Below are positions 52,775 through 62,371 of a stretch of 64,000 nucleotides of DNA, in pieces (the stretch's first letter is position 1; every line of letters starts with the position of its first letter). Source of the stretch: a bacterium (GTDB lineage: Bacteria > Bdellovibrionota > UBA2428); NCBI GenBank assembly GCA_009991595.1, contig JAACVK010000022.1, positions 1 through 64,000 on the forward strand, read 5' to 3'. Both the position numbers and the translations under genes were made by a program. The notes beneath the pieces are model-generated. The model was not told where the DNA came from and did no database searches. It saw only the letters and a list, made by a program, of their open reading frames with translations.

Positions 52775-55700
52775 TTGAAAGCGTTAAAAGGCCTTATAAA
52801 TACCTCTGCCACTAGCTGGAGATTGTTTGAAAACTTCAGTCCAGGCATCAACCTCGTAGTCGTTCCCAATCTTTCTTGGGCTTATGACATTCAAGATAAT
52901 TTAAACTCCTTTGCCGTTGAGCTTCCGTGCTTCGTTTTTCCTGAAATGGAAACCGATTTATTAAGAAATAGAGGAGTAAGTGAAAGGCGTCGGATTGAAC
53001 GCATCAGCTTTTTTTCTGGCATCAAACTTAAAACCCCAGGGGTCTATATTCTTTGTGCTGAGGCTCTTTGTCAAAAAACTCCCAGTCTTCCATTTTGGGA
53101 TAAGTGTTCTCATTTTTTAAAAATAAACGACACGTTAAGCTGCACTGATCTTGCCGCAAAACTTCTTAACCTTGGATATGAGAACACCGAGCTTGTTGAG
53201 AAGCCCTTTCAATATGCAATGCGGGGCTCAATAATCGACGTTTTCACGCCATTAAACGAAAGACCTATGCGAATAGAGCTTTTTGGTGATGAAGTTGAAT
53301 CCATACATAGTTTCTTCCCAGATTCGCAACGTCGAGACTCTGTAGCTGAAAGCCTTTTCATCCCACCCGCAAGAGAATTCATTTTTCCTGTAGACGACGC
53401 CAAACGAACATTAGTTAAAAGCCAAATCAGAGGAATCGTTGACGAAGAGGCATGGGAAAGGTCGAGTAGAAATGAACTGCTAGAAAGAATTGAGCTTCGA
53501 TCTTTTTTCCCATCTATTGACTACTGGTCGTCTATTATATCTAAAGAGTTTTTTAACGAGGACCCCTGGGAAATTATTTTCGCTCAAGCTAACTCCATAC
53601 ACCTCTGCGAGCCCCCTCAATCCTTCGTGGCCACTCAAAAGGCAAAAAACCTACAAACAAGAGACTTTGAGACAGCTTACATTGAAGGAGAATGGATACC
53701 ACCCAAGGCTTTCTTCTTTTTAGAAGATGAGTCTCTAAATATTCTAGAAGAATCTAAAGACCTACTAACGTTCACTTACGAAAAGCATCTTGACGGAGGG
53801 CTTGGTCAAATCTCCACAATGGATTCGCTGATTTCGAAACTAGCCAACTCTCGATCTGACTCAAATGAAAACCCACTAAAAAACGTAGCAGAAATACTTA
53901 AGGCCGAGAGCAATGGTAGGTTTTTTATATTTCTCTCTACCTCTTCTGATTACGAGAGACTCAAGTTTTTACTTGGGCATTACGGCCTTGAACTAAATCT
54001 TTTCTCATCCCTTAAAGAAGCTATAAGCTCTGAAAAGCGATTCTCTTGCTTACTTGGAACTATGGCCGCCCCATTTCGCGATGAATCTACTTCTTTTAAC
54101 TTTCTAAATGACGAGCAAATACTTGGAACCAAAAAGAAGCACTTAGCCTCGAGACAAATTAGCTCAGCAAAAAGAATTAGCGAGATAAACACAAACACGT
54201 CTTTCCTCGGACTTAAGGCAGGCTCGCATGTCGTTCACAAAGACCACGGGATTGCAAAATATCTTGGTCTAAAGACAATGAGCCTCAATGGTGTGGTTTC
54301 AGAATTTATCGAGCTGGAATACTCGGACGGAAAAGTTTTTCTGCCCGTCATAAGACTCTCTCTTATTCAAAAATACGCAGGCGGTGAGAAGGTAAATCTA
54401 GACCGTCTCAGTACGAGAAGCTGGGAACAGAAAAAGAAGAAAGCCAAGAAGGAACTTCGCTCGATTGCGGGAGAGCTACTCGACCTTTATGCAAAGAGAA
54501 AATTAGCAAAAGCTCCTATAATAGACGCCGACAAACAGAAAATAGAAACCTTTGCAGCAAGCTTTCCCTTCACAGAGACTCAAGATCAACTTCAAGCCAT
54601 TGAAGAATCCATTAAAGATCTTAAGGGACCCTCCCCAATGGATAGACTTATCTGTGGGGATGTTGGATATGGTAAAACTGAAGTTGCAATAAGAGCTACC
54701 TTTTCAGCAATCAGCGCAGGTTTTCAAGCCTGTGTTCTCGTACCCACAACCCTTCTTGCAGCACAACATTACAAGAGCTTTGCCGACAGGTTGGGTTCCT
54801 TTGGTTTTAAAGTGGCTCTTCTCTCTCGATTTACAAGCAAAGAGGATTCTAAAAAAGCCCGAGAAGGTCTCGAAAATGGTTCTTTGAATGTAATTATCGG
54901 AACTCATAGAGTGCTCTCTAGCGACATCAAATTTAAAAGGCTCGGTTTACTAGTCGTCGATGAAGAGCAACGCTTTGGCGTTACCCACAAAGAAAAAGTT
55001 AAACGTCTAAAAGCCAATGTTCACGTGCTTACAATGACGGCAACTCCAATCCCTCGAACAATGAACATGGCTATGTCGGGAATTCGAGACATGTCTATAA
55101 TTGCAACGCCACCTCAAAGCAGACTTAGTGTGCGCACCCACGTTGCGCGTAAAAAGAAAGCCCTTATCGTAGATGCCGTTACGCGAGAAATTAGCCGCGA
55201 TGGGCAAGTTTTCTTTGTCCATAATCGCGTTAAAGACATTGAAAAAGTCTACAATGAGCTTAAGGAATTGTTTCCGAAGTACACAATTACTTATGTGCAC
55301 GGGCAAATGAACGAGAAACAATTAGAAGAAAGAATGTTAGCCTTCTACGAAGGAAAAACACAAATTCTCATCACCACATCAATCATTGAATCGGGTTTAG
55401 ATGTTCCCAATGCAAACACCTTGATTATAGATAGAGCCGACATGTTCGGCTTAGCACAGCTTTATCAAATGAGAGGGCGCGTGGGTCGTTCAGACAAAAG
55501 AGCTTTTGCATATTTACTCATTCCTGAACAAGCGCGCATCACAAGAGATGCAGAAGAGCGACTTTCTGTTCTAGAGTCTTATCAAGAACTAGGCTCAGGT
55601 TTTCATATCGCCTCTCACGACCTTGACCTTCGAGGCTCGGGTGACCTACTCGGCAGAAGCCAAAGTGGACAAATGTCAGCTCTAGGTTTTGAAACCTTTA

Positions 55701-56209
55701 ATGAAATCCTTCAAGAATGCGTTTCTGAAGTAAAGGGTGAACACCTTGACGAAAGCATTGACCCCGAAATCAACATCCCCATCGATATGACTATTCCAGA
55801 GGATTACATACACGAGGTGAATTTAAGACTCTTGTTTTATAGACGGCTTTCATCCGTGAGAAGTGAGTCCGAAGTTCACGAGATAGAACAAGAGATTGAA
55901 GACCGGTTTGGCTCTGCGCCCGAAAGCGTGAAGAACTTATTGATTGCAATGGAGCTCAAATGTGTTTTGAGACGTCTTATGGTAAGAACACTCAGCAGTG
56001 GTAAGTCGGGGCTTTTACTCAGCTTCGACTCAAGCACTCCTGTAAAACCAATTAAATTGGTAGAGCAGATAAGAAAATTTCCAAAGCACTTTCACCTTTA
56101 CCCAGATGGAAGGCTTGCGCTTTTAAATGTTGGAGCAGTGAGCGAGCCTAAAAAACTACTGCGCGGCGTTGAAGCTGCCCTCTCTCAAATTGAAAGCTGG
56201 TGTGAATAA
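52775..56209 (+). CDS. mfd: Transcription-repair coupling factor Mfd
   Basis: 1144 aa starting at TTG. The N-terminal UvrB-homology region (to about 400) binds UvrA. The RNA polymerase interaction domain follows (LKAGSHVVHKDHGIAKYLGLKTM...YSDGKVFLPVIRLSLIQKY). The translocase has Walker A GDVGYGKTEVAIRATF, the DEEQRFG box, TATPIPRTM and motif VI QMRGRVGRSDKRAFAYLL. A C-terminal TRCF domain ends the protein. It removes stalled RNA polymerase and recruits UvrA; a uvrA-type gene lies downstream in the same run. Confidence 0.96.
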   Translation: MKALKGLINTSATSWRLFENFSPGINLVVVPNLSWAYDIQDNLNSFAVELPCFVFPEMETDLLRNRGVSERRRIERISFFSGIKLKTPGVYILCAEALCQKTPSLPFWDKCSHFLKINDTLSCTDLAAKLLNLGYENTELVEKPFQYAMRGSIIDVFTPLNERPMRIELFGDEVESIHSFFPDSQRRDSVAESLFIPPAREFIFPVDDAKRTLVKSQIRGIVDEEAWERSSRNELLERIELRSFFPSIDYWSSIISKEFFNEDPWEIIFAQANSIHLCEPPQSFVATQKAKNLQTRDFETAYIEGEWIPPKAFFFLEDESLNILEESKDLLTFTYEKHLDGGLGQISTMDSLISKLANSRSDSNENPLKNVAEILKAESNGRFFIFLSTSSDYERLKFLLGHYGLELNLFSSLKEAISSEKRFSCLLGTMAAPFRDESTSFNFLNDEQILGTKKKHLASRQISSAKRISEINTNTSFLGLKAGSHVVHKDHGIAKYLGLKTMSLNGVVSEFIELEYSDGKVFLPVIRLSLIQKYAGGEKVNLDRLSTRSWEQKKKKAKKELRSIAGELLDLYAKRKLAKAPIIDADKQKIETFAASFPFTETQDQLQAIEESIKDLKGPSPMDRLICGDVGYGKTEVAIRATFSAISAGFQACVLVPTTLLAAQHYKSFADRLGSFGFKVALLSRFTSKEDSKKAREGLENGSLNVIIGTHRVLSSDIKFKRLGLLVVDEEQRFGVTHKEKVKRLKANVHVLTMTATPIPRTMNMAMSGIRDMSIIATPPQSRLSVRTHVARKKKALIVDAVTREISRDGQVFFVHNRVKDIEKVYNELKELFPKYTITYVHGQMNEKQLEERMLAFYEGKTQILITTSIIESGLDVPNANTLIIDRADMFGLAQLYQMRGRVGRSDKRAFAYLLIPEQARITRDAEERLSVLESYQELGSGFHIASHDLDLRGSGDLLGRSQSGQMSALGFETFNEILQECVSEVKGEHLDESIDPEINIPIDMTIPEDYIHEVNLRLLFYRRLSSVRSESEVHEIEQEIEDRFGSAPESVKNLLIAMELKCVLRRLMVRTLSSGKSGLLLSFDSSTPVKPIKLVEQIRKFPKHFHLYPDGRLALLNVGAVSEPKKLLRGVEAALSQIESWCE

Positions 56210-56250
56210 ATATGTCGTTTAGAATGGAAAGACCTGCTTAAGGAGGCCTC

Positions 56251-57084
56251 ATGTTTAAAGTACGAAATCATTTTTTAATATTAACCGGAGCTTTGTGTAG
56301 TTTTTTAGCTCAAGCGCAAAAAAACAGTGATGTTTTGGCTCGTATTGGCAACAGAACCTTAACAGTAGGTGAGTTCAAGAATCGCTATGAACAGAATTCA
56401 AACTTAAGCCCCGGCGAGAAACCCTCTAAAGAAGAAGTATTAAACAACATTGTCTATTTTGAACTAGCTACGCAAGAAGCTCGCAAAATGCGACTCGACC
56501 AAGATCCTGGTGTGAAAGATCAAATCGACATTTTGCTCTATCAGGAACTCGTTCGCCGAAAAGTTCAGCCAGAAATTGATAAACTAAGAGTTTCTGAATC
56601 AGAGGTTCTTTCCTTTTACAAAGAAAGCCCTCTTGTTAGAACCAAGCACATCGTGCTCTTGACACGCCCAGACATGACCGAAAAAAGCCGCGCTGAGTTA
56701 AAAAAGACGGCCGAAGGACTTATGAAGCGAGCAAAAGAGAATCCTTCTAAATTCAGCGAATTAGCAAAAGAATACTCCGAAGGCCCTAGCGCTAAAACTG
56801 GTGGGGATGTTGATTGGGGCGCTCGCCATAAGCTGCTTGAAGAGTTCTATGAGGCAGCCCTAGCCCTTAAAAAGCCAGGTGAGATCTCTGATGTTGTCGA
56901 AACTCCCTACGGCTACCACATCATTCAGCTTCAAGGCATTCGAGAATATAAAGACATCGACAAAGTCTACAAAAACTTTGTGGTGCGATCGATCAAAGAA
57001 AAGCGGGGTAAATCCATTTACGATGCTTATTTTGAAGGCCTAAAGAACGCCAGCACCGTCAAGATTAACGAAAGCCTGCTTTAG
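56251..57084 (+). CDS. Periplasmic parvulin-type peptidyl-prolyl isomerase (PrsA/PpiC-like)
   Basis: 277 aa with a signal peptide (FLILTGALCSFLAQA). An N-terminal SurA/PrsA-like helical region (DVLARIGNRTLTVGEFKNRYEQ) is followed by a complete parvulin domain: VRTKHIVLLTRP, AKEYSEGPSAKTGGDVDWG and VVETPYGYHIIQLQG. It assists folding of exported proteins. A strong AAGGAGG site precedes the ATG. It forms a tandem with the next SurA-like gene. Confidence 0.92.
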   Translation: MFKVRNHFLILTGALCSFLAQAQKNSDVLARIGNRTLTVGEFKNRYEQNSNLSPGEKPSKEEVLNNIVYFELATQEARKMRLDQDPGVKDQIDILLYQELVRRKVQPEIDKLRVSESEVLSFYKESPLVRTKHIVLLTRPDMTEKSRAELKKTAEGLMKRAKENPSKFSELAKEYSEGPSAKTGGDVDWGARHKLLEEFYEAALALKKPGEISDVVETPYGYHIIQLQGIREYKDIDKVYKNFVVRSIKEKRGKSIYDAYFEGLKNASTVKINESLL

Positions 57085-57123
57085 GACTACAAGAGCGGGC
57101 TCAAATGGGCTATTTTCCTAAAG

Positions 57124-58026
57124 ATGTCCGCTAAAAAGCTTATTTTTGCCCCACTATTCTTGTTCTTTTCATTCGGCCTTAGTGCCAAGACGCTAGATCG
57201 GATCGTTGCTATTGTAGGCAACTCTCCCGTTCTTTTGTCTGAAGCCCAAGACCTTGAAAATCTTTTTAAGAAAAACCCGAACATCGCTAATTTTTATGGT
57301 GTTGGTGGAAAAAAAATCACCCAAGACTTAATCGTCGAAATGCTTATCACCGAAGCAGTTGTTCGACATAGTTTAGAAGAGCTCAATGCCAGCATTCGAG
57401 AATCAGATATACAAAAACAAATTCAATCCATTGCGACTCAAAACAAACTCAGCGTGGATCAACTAAGGTCCAGCCTGAAGCGCGAAGGGATTGCCTTTGA
57501 CTCCTACAGAAAAAATATTCGACTCCAACTTGAGAAAAAAGCTATTTTTGAAAGAGAGATTAGAAGCTCCACAACAAATGTGTCTGACGCCGAACTTCGC
57601 GCTGACTTTAATCGTCTGGCAAAAGCAGAGTGGAAATTACAGCTTTGGGCGCTCAAGAACTCCCCCAAAGTATCAAAAATAATGCAAGAAGAAGCTAACA
57701 ACTTTTCTGGGAGAAAAAAGACCCTCGCTCAGCTTTCAAATGACTATGGCATTCAAGAACTCGGGTGGGTTAATGCGGACTCCTTAAACCCTAGCTTTCA
57801 AAAAGCTCTCAAAAACTCAAAGACAGGTGATGCCGTCGGCCCCATAGTCTTAAAGGATACTGCCCATGTTCTTTTTGTTGAAGGAATGCGGAAAGGAAAC
57901 GAAGAACAATTCCAAGCTATGAAAGAAGAGCTTATTCGACGTAAGCAAGGTGCAGATTTAGACGATCTTTTTGGGTCTTGGCTTGAAAGAAGAAAAAAAG
58001 AAATCAGAGTGGTGGTGAATAAATGA
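57124..58026 (+). CDS. SurA-like periplasmic chaperone with degenerate isomerase domain
   Basis: 300 aa with a signal peptide (LIFAPLFLFFSFGLSA). The N-terminal KTLDRIVAIVGNSPVLLSEAQDL is the SurA_N start, followed by the helical chaperone core. Where a parvulin domain is expected (about 185-275) only its end is recognisable (ELGWVNADSLNPSFQKAL...AVGPIVLKDTAHVLFVEG). The first strand with the catalytic H-I-L motif is missing (WKLQLWALKNSP instead). It probably acts as a chaperone without isomerase activity for outer-membrane proteins. Confidence 0.8.
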   Translation: MSAKKLIFAPLFLFFSFGLSAKTLDRIVAIVGNSPVLLSEAQDLENLFKKNPNIANFYGVGGKKITQDLIVEMLITEAVVRHSLEELNASIRESDIQKQIQSIATQNKLSVDQLRSSLKREGIAFDSYRKNIRLQLEKKAIFEREIRSSTTNVSDAELRADFNRLAKAEWKLQLWALKNSPKVSKIMQEEANNFSGRKKTLAQLSNDYGIQELGWVNADSLNPSFQKALKNSKTGDAVGPIVLKDTAHVLFVEGMRKGNEEQFQAMKEELIRRKQGADLDDLFGSWLERRKKEIRVVVNK

Positions 58027-59417
58027 GCATTTTTCGACAATACGACATTCGCGGCGTTGCTGACATTGACCTTAAAAGCGAAATCATTTGGTCTTTAGGG
58101 CGTGCTCTAGCCGAAAAGCTCACCGAATTAGGTGAAAAAGGTGTGTTTATCGGACAAGATGTTCGCGAGTCATCTCCTCGCCTAAGCCAAGCATTAATAC
58201 TGGGACTCGAAGCTGGTGGAATCAAGACCCGAGCACTTACCCCTGGCCCAACCCCTATGCTTTATTTTCTTTGTCACAAAAACCCAAGTGATTTTGAAAG
58301 CTCTTCGGGGATAATGATCACCGGTAGCCACAACCCCGCCGAGTACAATGGCTTTAAAATGGTTTTAGCGGGAAAGACAATCTACGGCGATGAGATAACA
58401 GCCCTTGAAGCGCTCACTAAAAAATATCTTAGCTCTGCGCCAACTTCTTTTGATAAAAAATTAGAGCTTAGAGATCACGAAGATTTATACGTGAACTACC
58501 TGAAAGAAAACATTCGAAACCTCGAAGGCAGACTTCACGTAGTTGTTGATGCAGGAAATGGCGCCGCCGGACCTCTTGCCATCAAGTCTTACGAAGCCAT
58601 CGGAGCTAAGGTTACTCCGCTCTTTTGCGATTTTGACTCCACTTTCCCAAACCACCATCCAGACCCCACCGTTGCCGAAAACTTAGCTCATTTGATATCA
58701 AAAGTTAAAGAGGTTGGAGCCGATCTTGGAATAGCTTACGACGGAGATGGCGATCGTATTGGAGCAGTGACTGCAACCGGCCAGGTTCTATACGGAGATC
58801 ACCTTGTTCTGTATTTTGCTCGTGAAATTATTAAAGATTGTCCCCATCCAACAATCATTTCGGAGGTTAAAAGTAGCCAAGTTTTATTCAACGAGCTTCA
58901 GAGAATGGGTGCCAAACCTATTATTTGGAAAACCGGGCACAGTCTCATCAAAGCTAAACTCAAAGAGACTAAGGCAGAACTAGCTGGCGAAATGTCGGGA
59001 CACATCTTTTTCTCACATAGATATTTTGGTTTCGATGACGCCATTTACTCAGGGGCTAGACTGCTTGAAGGAATTTTAAACAACACTCCAGAAACTCTCG
59101 ACCAATTCCTTTCCACCCTCCCCGAGGTGATAAACACTCCTGAACTTCGAGTCGACTGTCCCGACGATAAAAAGTTTGGTGTAGTAGATGCCTTTATTAA
59201 GATTGCAAAAGAAAGGTATCCAAAAGATGTTTTAGACATCGACGGTGCTCGAATTAAGCTTTTCAACGGGTGGGGTCTCATGAGAGCCTCCAACACTCAG
59301 CCGGTGGTCGTAATGCGATTTGAAGCTGACTCAAAAGAAAACTTAAAGAAGGTCCGAGATACTTTTGCAGAAATCATTCATTCCATTGATGCGACGTTAG
59401 TGGTGCCAACGCTTTGA
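58023..59417 (+). CDS. Phosphomannomutase/phosphoglucomutase (ManB/AlgC-type)
   Basis: 464 aa alpha-D-phosphohexomutase. The phosphoserine loop is GIMITGSHNPAEYNGFK, the Mg loop is YDGDGDRIGAV, the sugar-recognition loop is GEMSGHIFF, and the phosphate-binding loop is RASNTQPVVVMRFEA. It interconverts hexose 1- and 6-phosphates for LPS or exopolysaccharide precursors. ATGA overlap with the SurA-like gene and an overlap with the TTG of uvrA place it in one operon. Confidence 0.92.
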   Translation: MSIFRQYDIRGVADIDLKSEIIWSLGRALAEKLTELGEKGVFIGQDVRESSPRLSQALILGLEAGGIKTRALTPGPTPMLYFLCHKNPSDFESSSGIMITGSHNPAEYNGFKMVLAGKTIYGDEITALEALTKKYLSSAPTSFDKKLELRDHEDLYVNYLKENIRNLEGRLHVVVDAGNGAAGPLAIKSYEAIGAKVTPLFCDFDSTFPNHHPDPTVAENLAHLISKVKEVGADLGIAYDGDGDRIGAVTATGQVLYGDHLVLYFAREIIKDCPHPTIISEVKSSQVLFNELQRMGAKPIIWKTGHSLIKAKLKETKAELAGEMSGHIFFSHRYFGFDDAIYSGARLLEGILNNTPETLDQFLSTLPEVINTPELRVDCPDDKKFGVVDAFIKIAKERYPKDVLDIDGARIKLFNGWGLMRASNTQPVVVMRFEADSKENLKKVRDTFAEIIHSIDATLVVPTL

Positions 59418-61993
59418 TAGATAACGAAAACGACCCCATCAAAGTTAGAGGCGCCAAGGAACATAATTTAAAAAATGTTTCTATTGATATTCCTACTCAA
59501 AAGCTAGTCGTGATTACGGGTCCGTCTGGCTCAGGCAAATCAAGCCTTGCTTTTGATACGATATTTGCCGAAGGCCAACGTCGCTACATGGAAAGCCTCT
59601 CCGCCTACGCACGTCAGTTTTTGGATCAACTTAGCCGGCCTAACGTCGATATGGTTGACGGCTTATCGCCGGCGGTAGCAATTGAACAAAAAACTATTTC
59701 TAGTCACCCTCGATCAACAGTAGGAACGGTTACCGGGGTATATGATTTTTTACGGCTGCTTTATGCTCGCGTCGGAGAAGTAAAGGATCCTGATACAGGA
59801 GAAACCCTAACCGCCCATGATGATCAATCAATTTTTGATTACCTAAAAACACTGCCCGCTGGTGACAAGGTTCAACTCTATGGAAGTGTTGTCCGAGGAA
59901 AAAAGGGTGAGTTCTTAAGAGAATTCGAACAATGGCGTAGAGCCGGATTCACAAAGGTTCTCATCGATAAAGAAATGCGAAGTCTCCACGATCCAATTCT
60001 CCTCTCACGATACGCACTTCACGACATTGACCTACTAATCGACACAGTTGTCGCCGGAGCAGAAGATCTAGAAAAAAGAATGCCCGAAGCCTTCCGGCAC
60101 ATAGACAAACTCGCTGACGGCTGGCTTCGCTGCGTTCATATAAAGACTCAAGAGGAAAAATTCTTTTCTAGAAAAATTGCATCTTCAACTTCAGACAAAA
60201 CTTTTCCTGAACTAGAGCCCAGACTATTTTCCTTCAACTCTCCCTACGGAATGTGCGAGAAATGTCGAGGCGTTGGATTTCTTGAGGTAGCCCATAAAAA
60301 GACTTCTCGAATTCAAAAGGGGAAGGGTCGCGACGACATCGAATTCTTAGATGATGAAGAGGAAAACTTTATCACTTGCACGACCTGCAATGGATCGAGA
60401 TTACGAGAAGAAGCCGCTTGGGTCTTGTTCTGCGGAATGCCAATCTATGAACTAAGCGGTTTAACGGCCAATGACCTTAGCCTCCTCTTTAAGCAAAAAC
60501 TTAAAACCGACGACAACCCTGTAACGAAACGTATCCTGGAGGAAGTGTTAACAAGACTTCACTTTTTAGATAACGTTGGAGTTGGTTATCTATCCCTAGA
60601 CAGAAGAACCTCTACCATATCTGGAGGAGAAGCACAGAGAATTCGCCTTGCAACTCAATTAGGCTCTCAACTTAGCGGCGTTTTATATGTGTTAGACGAG
60701 CCAAGTATTGGCTTACATCCAAGAGATAATGGCAAACTTCTCGGTAGCTTGAAAAGACTGCGCGACTTGGGCAACACTGTCCTTGTTGTAGAGCATGACG
60801 AAGAGACAATGCTGGCTTCCGACTATTTAATCGACATTGGTCCCGGCGCTGGAATCCACGGCGGAGAAGTGATCACGAAGGGAATTCCTTCTGAGTTTAT
60901 TAAGGACAAAGACTCTAAAACCGCCGCTTATCTTCGCGGAGAAAAGCTTGTCACAGAAGACAGAGAGTGTCGCACCGGAAATGGAAATTTCATTGAGATT
61001 TCAGGCTGTAGAGGAAACAATCTTAAAAATGTTTCGCTGAGAGTTCCACTGGGTACTTTTTGTGTTTTTACAGGCGTTAGTGGGTCAGGAAAATCTTCTC
61101 TAGTTAGAGACACGCTTGAAGCAGCTATCGTACAAAAATTCTATCGTTCTGTTCGTGATCCTCTTCCATTTGATAAACTAAGTGGCCTTCAATCAATTGA
61201 TAAGATTGTTCACGTAAATCAAAAACCCATCGGAAGACTTCCTAGAAGTAATCCCTCTACATATACCGGACTTTTTAGTTTGTTAAGAGACGTCTTTGCC
61301 GACACCCCTGACTCCAAAATCAGGGGCTATAAAGCCGGAACCTTTTCGTTTAATGTGAAAGGCGGCCGTTGTGATGGATGCGAAGGGGCTGGAAAAAAGA
61401 AACTAGAGATGCATTTTCTTCCCGATGTTTTCGTCGACTGCGAAGTTTGTAATGGGACTCGGTATCGAAGAGAAGTTCTTGAGGTTAGATACCTTGGAAA
61501 GAGCATTGCCGATGTTCTCTCCATGAGCGTAGAGGAAGCTTACGAACACTTTAAAAAGAATCCAAAAATAGAGGCTAAACTCAGTACACTTTTAAACGTT
61601 GGCTTGGGATACATAAAGCTAGGACAGCCTTCCCACACTCTCTCCGGCGGTGAAGCCCAGCGAATAAAACTTGCCAAAGAACTTTCAAAAAGAAGCACCG
61701 GAAAAACTCTCTATGTTTTAGATGAACCAACAACTGGACTTCATTTTGAAGACATTAAGAAGCTTCTTCACGTGGTTCAAACCCTCACCGACGCAGGTAA
61801 CACTGTCTTAGTCATTGAACATAATCTTGATGTTATGGCAGCTGCAGATCATCTCGTTGACATGGGACCTGAAGCTGGTGAAGGCGGTGGAGAAGTTGTT
61901 TTTGAAGGAACGCCAAAACAGATGGCTAAATCCACCCTAACCGCTCCCACTGCCGTAGCCATTCGCGAATATTTTAAGCGCCGCGCTCACTAA
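59414..61993 (+). CDS. uvrA: Excinuclease ABC subunit A, short form
   Basis: 859 aa from a TTG that overlaps the previous stop. The protein has two ABC-type ATPase halves with Walker A GPSGSGKSS and GVSGSGKSS, signatures ISGGEAQRIRLA and LSGGEAQRIKLA, and Walker B YVLDEPSIGLHP and YVLDEPTTGLHF. Zinc modules are CEKC/CTTC and CDGC/CEVC, and the UvrB-binding region (about 115-230) is kept. It is about 80 residues shorter than E. coli UvrA (940 aa) because only some 37 residues separate the first zinc module halves, where the insertion domain of about 110 residues normally sits. It recognises DNA damage with UvrB. It could be a UvrA paralogue. Confidence 0.92.
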   Translation: MIDNENDPIKVRGAKEHNLKNVSIDIPTQKLVVITGPSGSGKSSLAFDTIFAEGQRRYMESLSAYARQFLDQLSRPNVDMVDGLSPAVAIEQKTISSHPRSTVGTVTGVYDFLRLLYARVGEVKDPDTGETLTAHDDQSIFDYLKTLPAGDKVQLYGSVVRGKKGEFLREFEQWRRAGFTKVLIDKEMRSLHDPILLSRYALHDIDLLIDTVVAGAEDLEKRMPEAFRHIDKLADGWLRCVHIKTQEEKFFSRKIASSTSDKTFPELEPRLFSFNSPYGMCEKCRGVGFLEVAHKKTSRIQKGKGRDDIEFLDDEEENFITCTTCNGSRLREEAAWVLFCGMPIYELSGLTANDLSLLFKQKLKTDDNPVTKRILEEVLTRLHFLDNVGVGYLSLDRRTSTISGGEAQRIRLATQLGSQLSGVLYVLDEPSIGLHPRDNGKLLGSLKRLRDLGNTVLVVEHDEETMLASDYLIDIGPGAGIHGGEVITKGIPSEFIKDKDSKTAAYLRGEKLVTEDRECRTGNGNFIEISGCRGNNLKNVSLRVPLGTFCVFTGVSGSGKSSLVRDTLEAAIVQKFYRSVRDPLPFDKLSGLQSIDKIVHVNQKPIGRLPRSNPSTYTGLFSLLRDVFADTPDSKIRGYKAGTFSFNVKGGRCDGCEGAGKKKLEMHFLPDVFVDCEVCNGTRYRREVLEVRYLGKSIADVLSMSVEEAYEHFKKNPKIEAKLSTLLNVGLGYIKLGQPSHTLSGGEAQRIKLAKELSKRSTGKTLYVLDEPTTGLHFEDIKKLLHVVQTLTDAGNTVLVIEHNLDVMAAADHLVDMGPEAGEGGGEVVFEGTPKQMAKSTLTAPTAVAIREYFKRRAH

Positions 61994-62056
61994 GAGTAAA
62001 TTGACCGACTAGGTTGATACACTTGTTTGTGTTAAAAAAAGCTCTGGGAGGATTAT

Positions 62057-62371
62057 ATGAAAAAAACGTTAATCTATTTTTCTGCAATTACAACTGTGCT
62101 CACCGTAGGCGCTGGCTACTTTTCCAATAAGGCTTCTGCTAAGGACGGGACAAAGCAAACGGTTTCCGTAGCTTCTTCTGCCCGATATGCTGCCGACACT
62201 TTAAACACACAAGGAGCAGCAGTGCTCTGTGGAGATCCAACTTCTTCTAGCTCTTCTGTAAACTTGAACAGACTTCTTGAAGACGTTGGTCGATACCACA
62301 ATCAACGCTTTAATATTGCACCAATGGAAACGACCGCGGGTGTTTGCCTTTTCTTAAGCAGCTCAAATTAA
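62057..62371 (+). CDS. Small exported protein of unknown function
   Basis: 104 aa with a signal peptide (LIYFSAITTVLTVGAGYFSNKASA). The mature part of about 78 residues has two Cys (AAVLCGDP and GVCLFLSS), suggesting a disulfide in the periplasm. A strong GGGAGGA site precedes the ATG. I recognise no family. It converges with psd, stop codons overlapping by 4 nt. Confidence 0.72.
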   Translation: MKKTLIYFSAITTVLTVGAGYFSNKASAKDGTKQTVSVASSARYAADTLNTQGAAVLCGDPTSSSSSVNLNRLLEDVGRYHNQRFNIAPMETTAGVCLFLSSSN

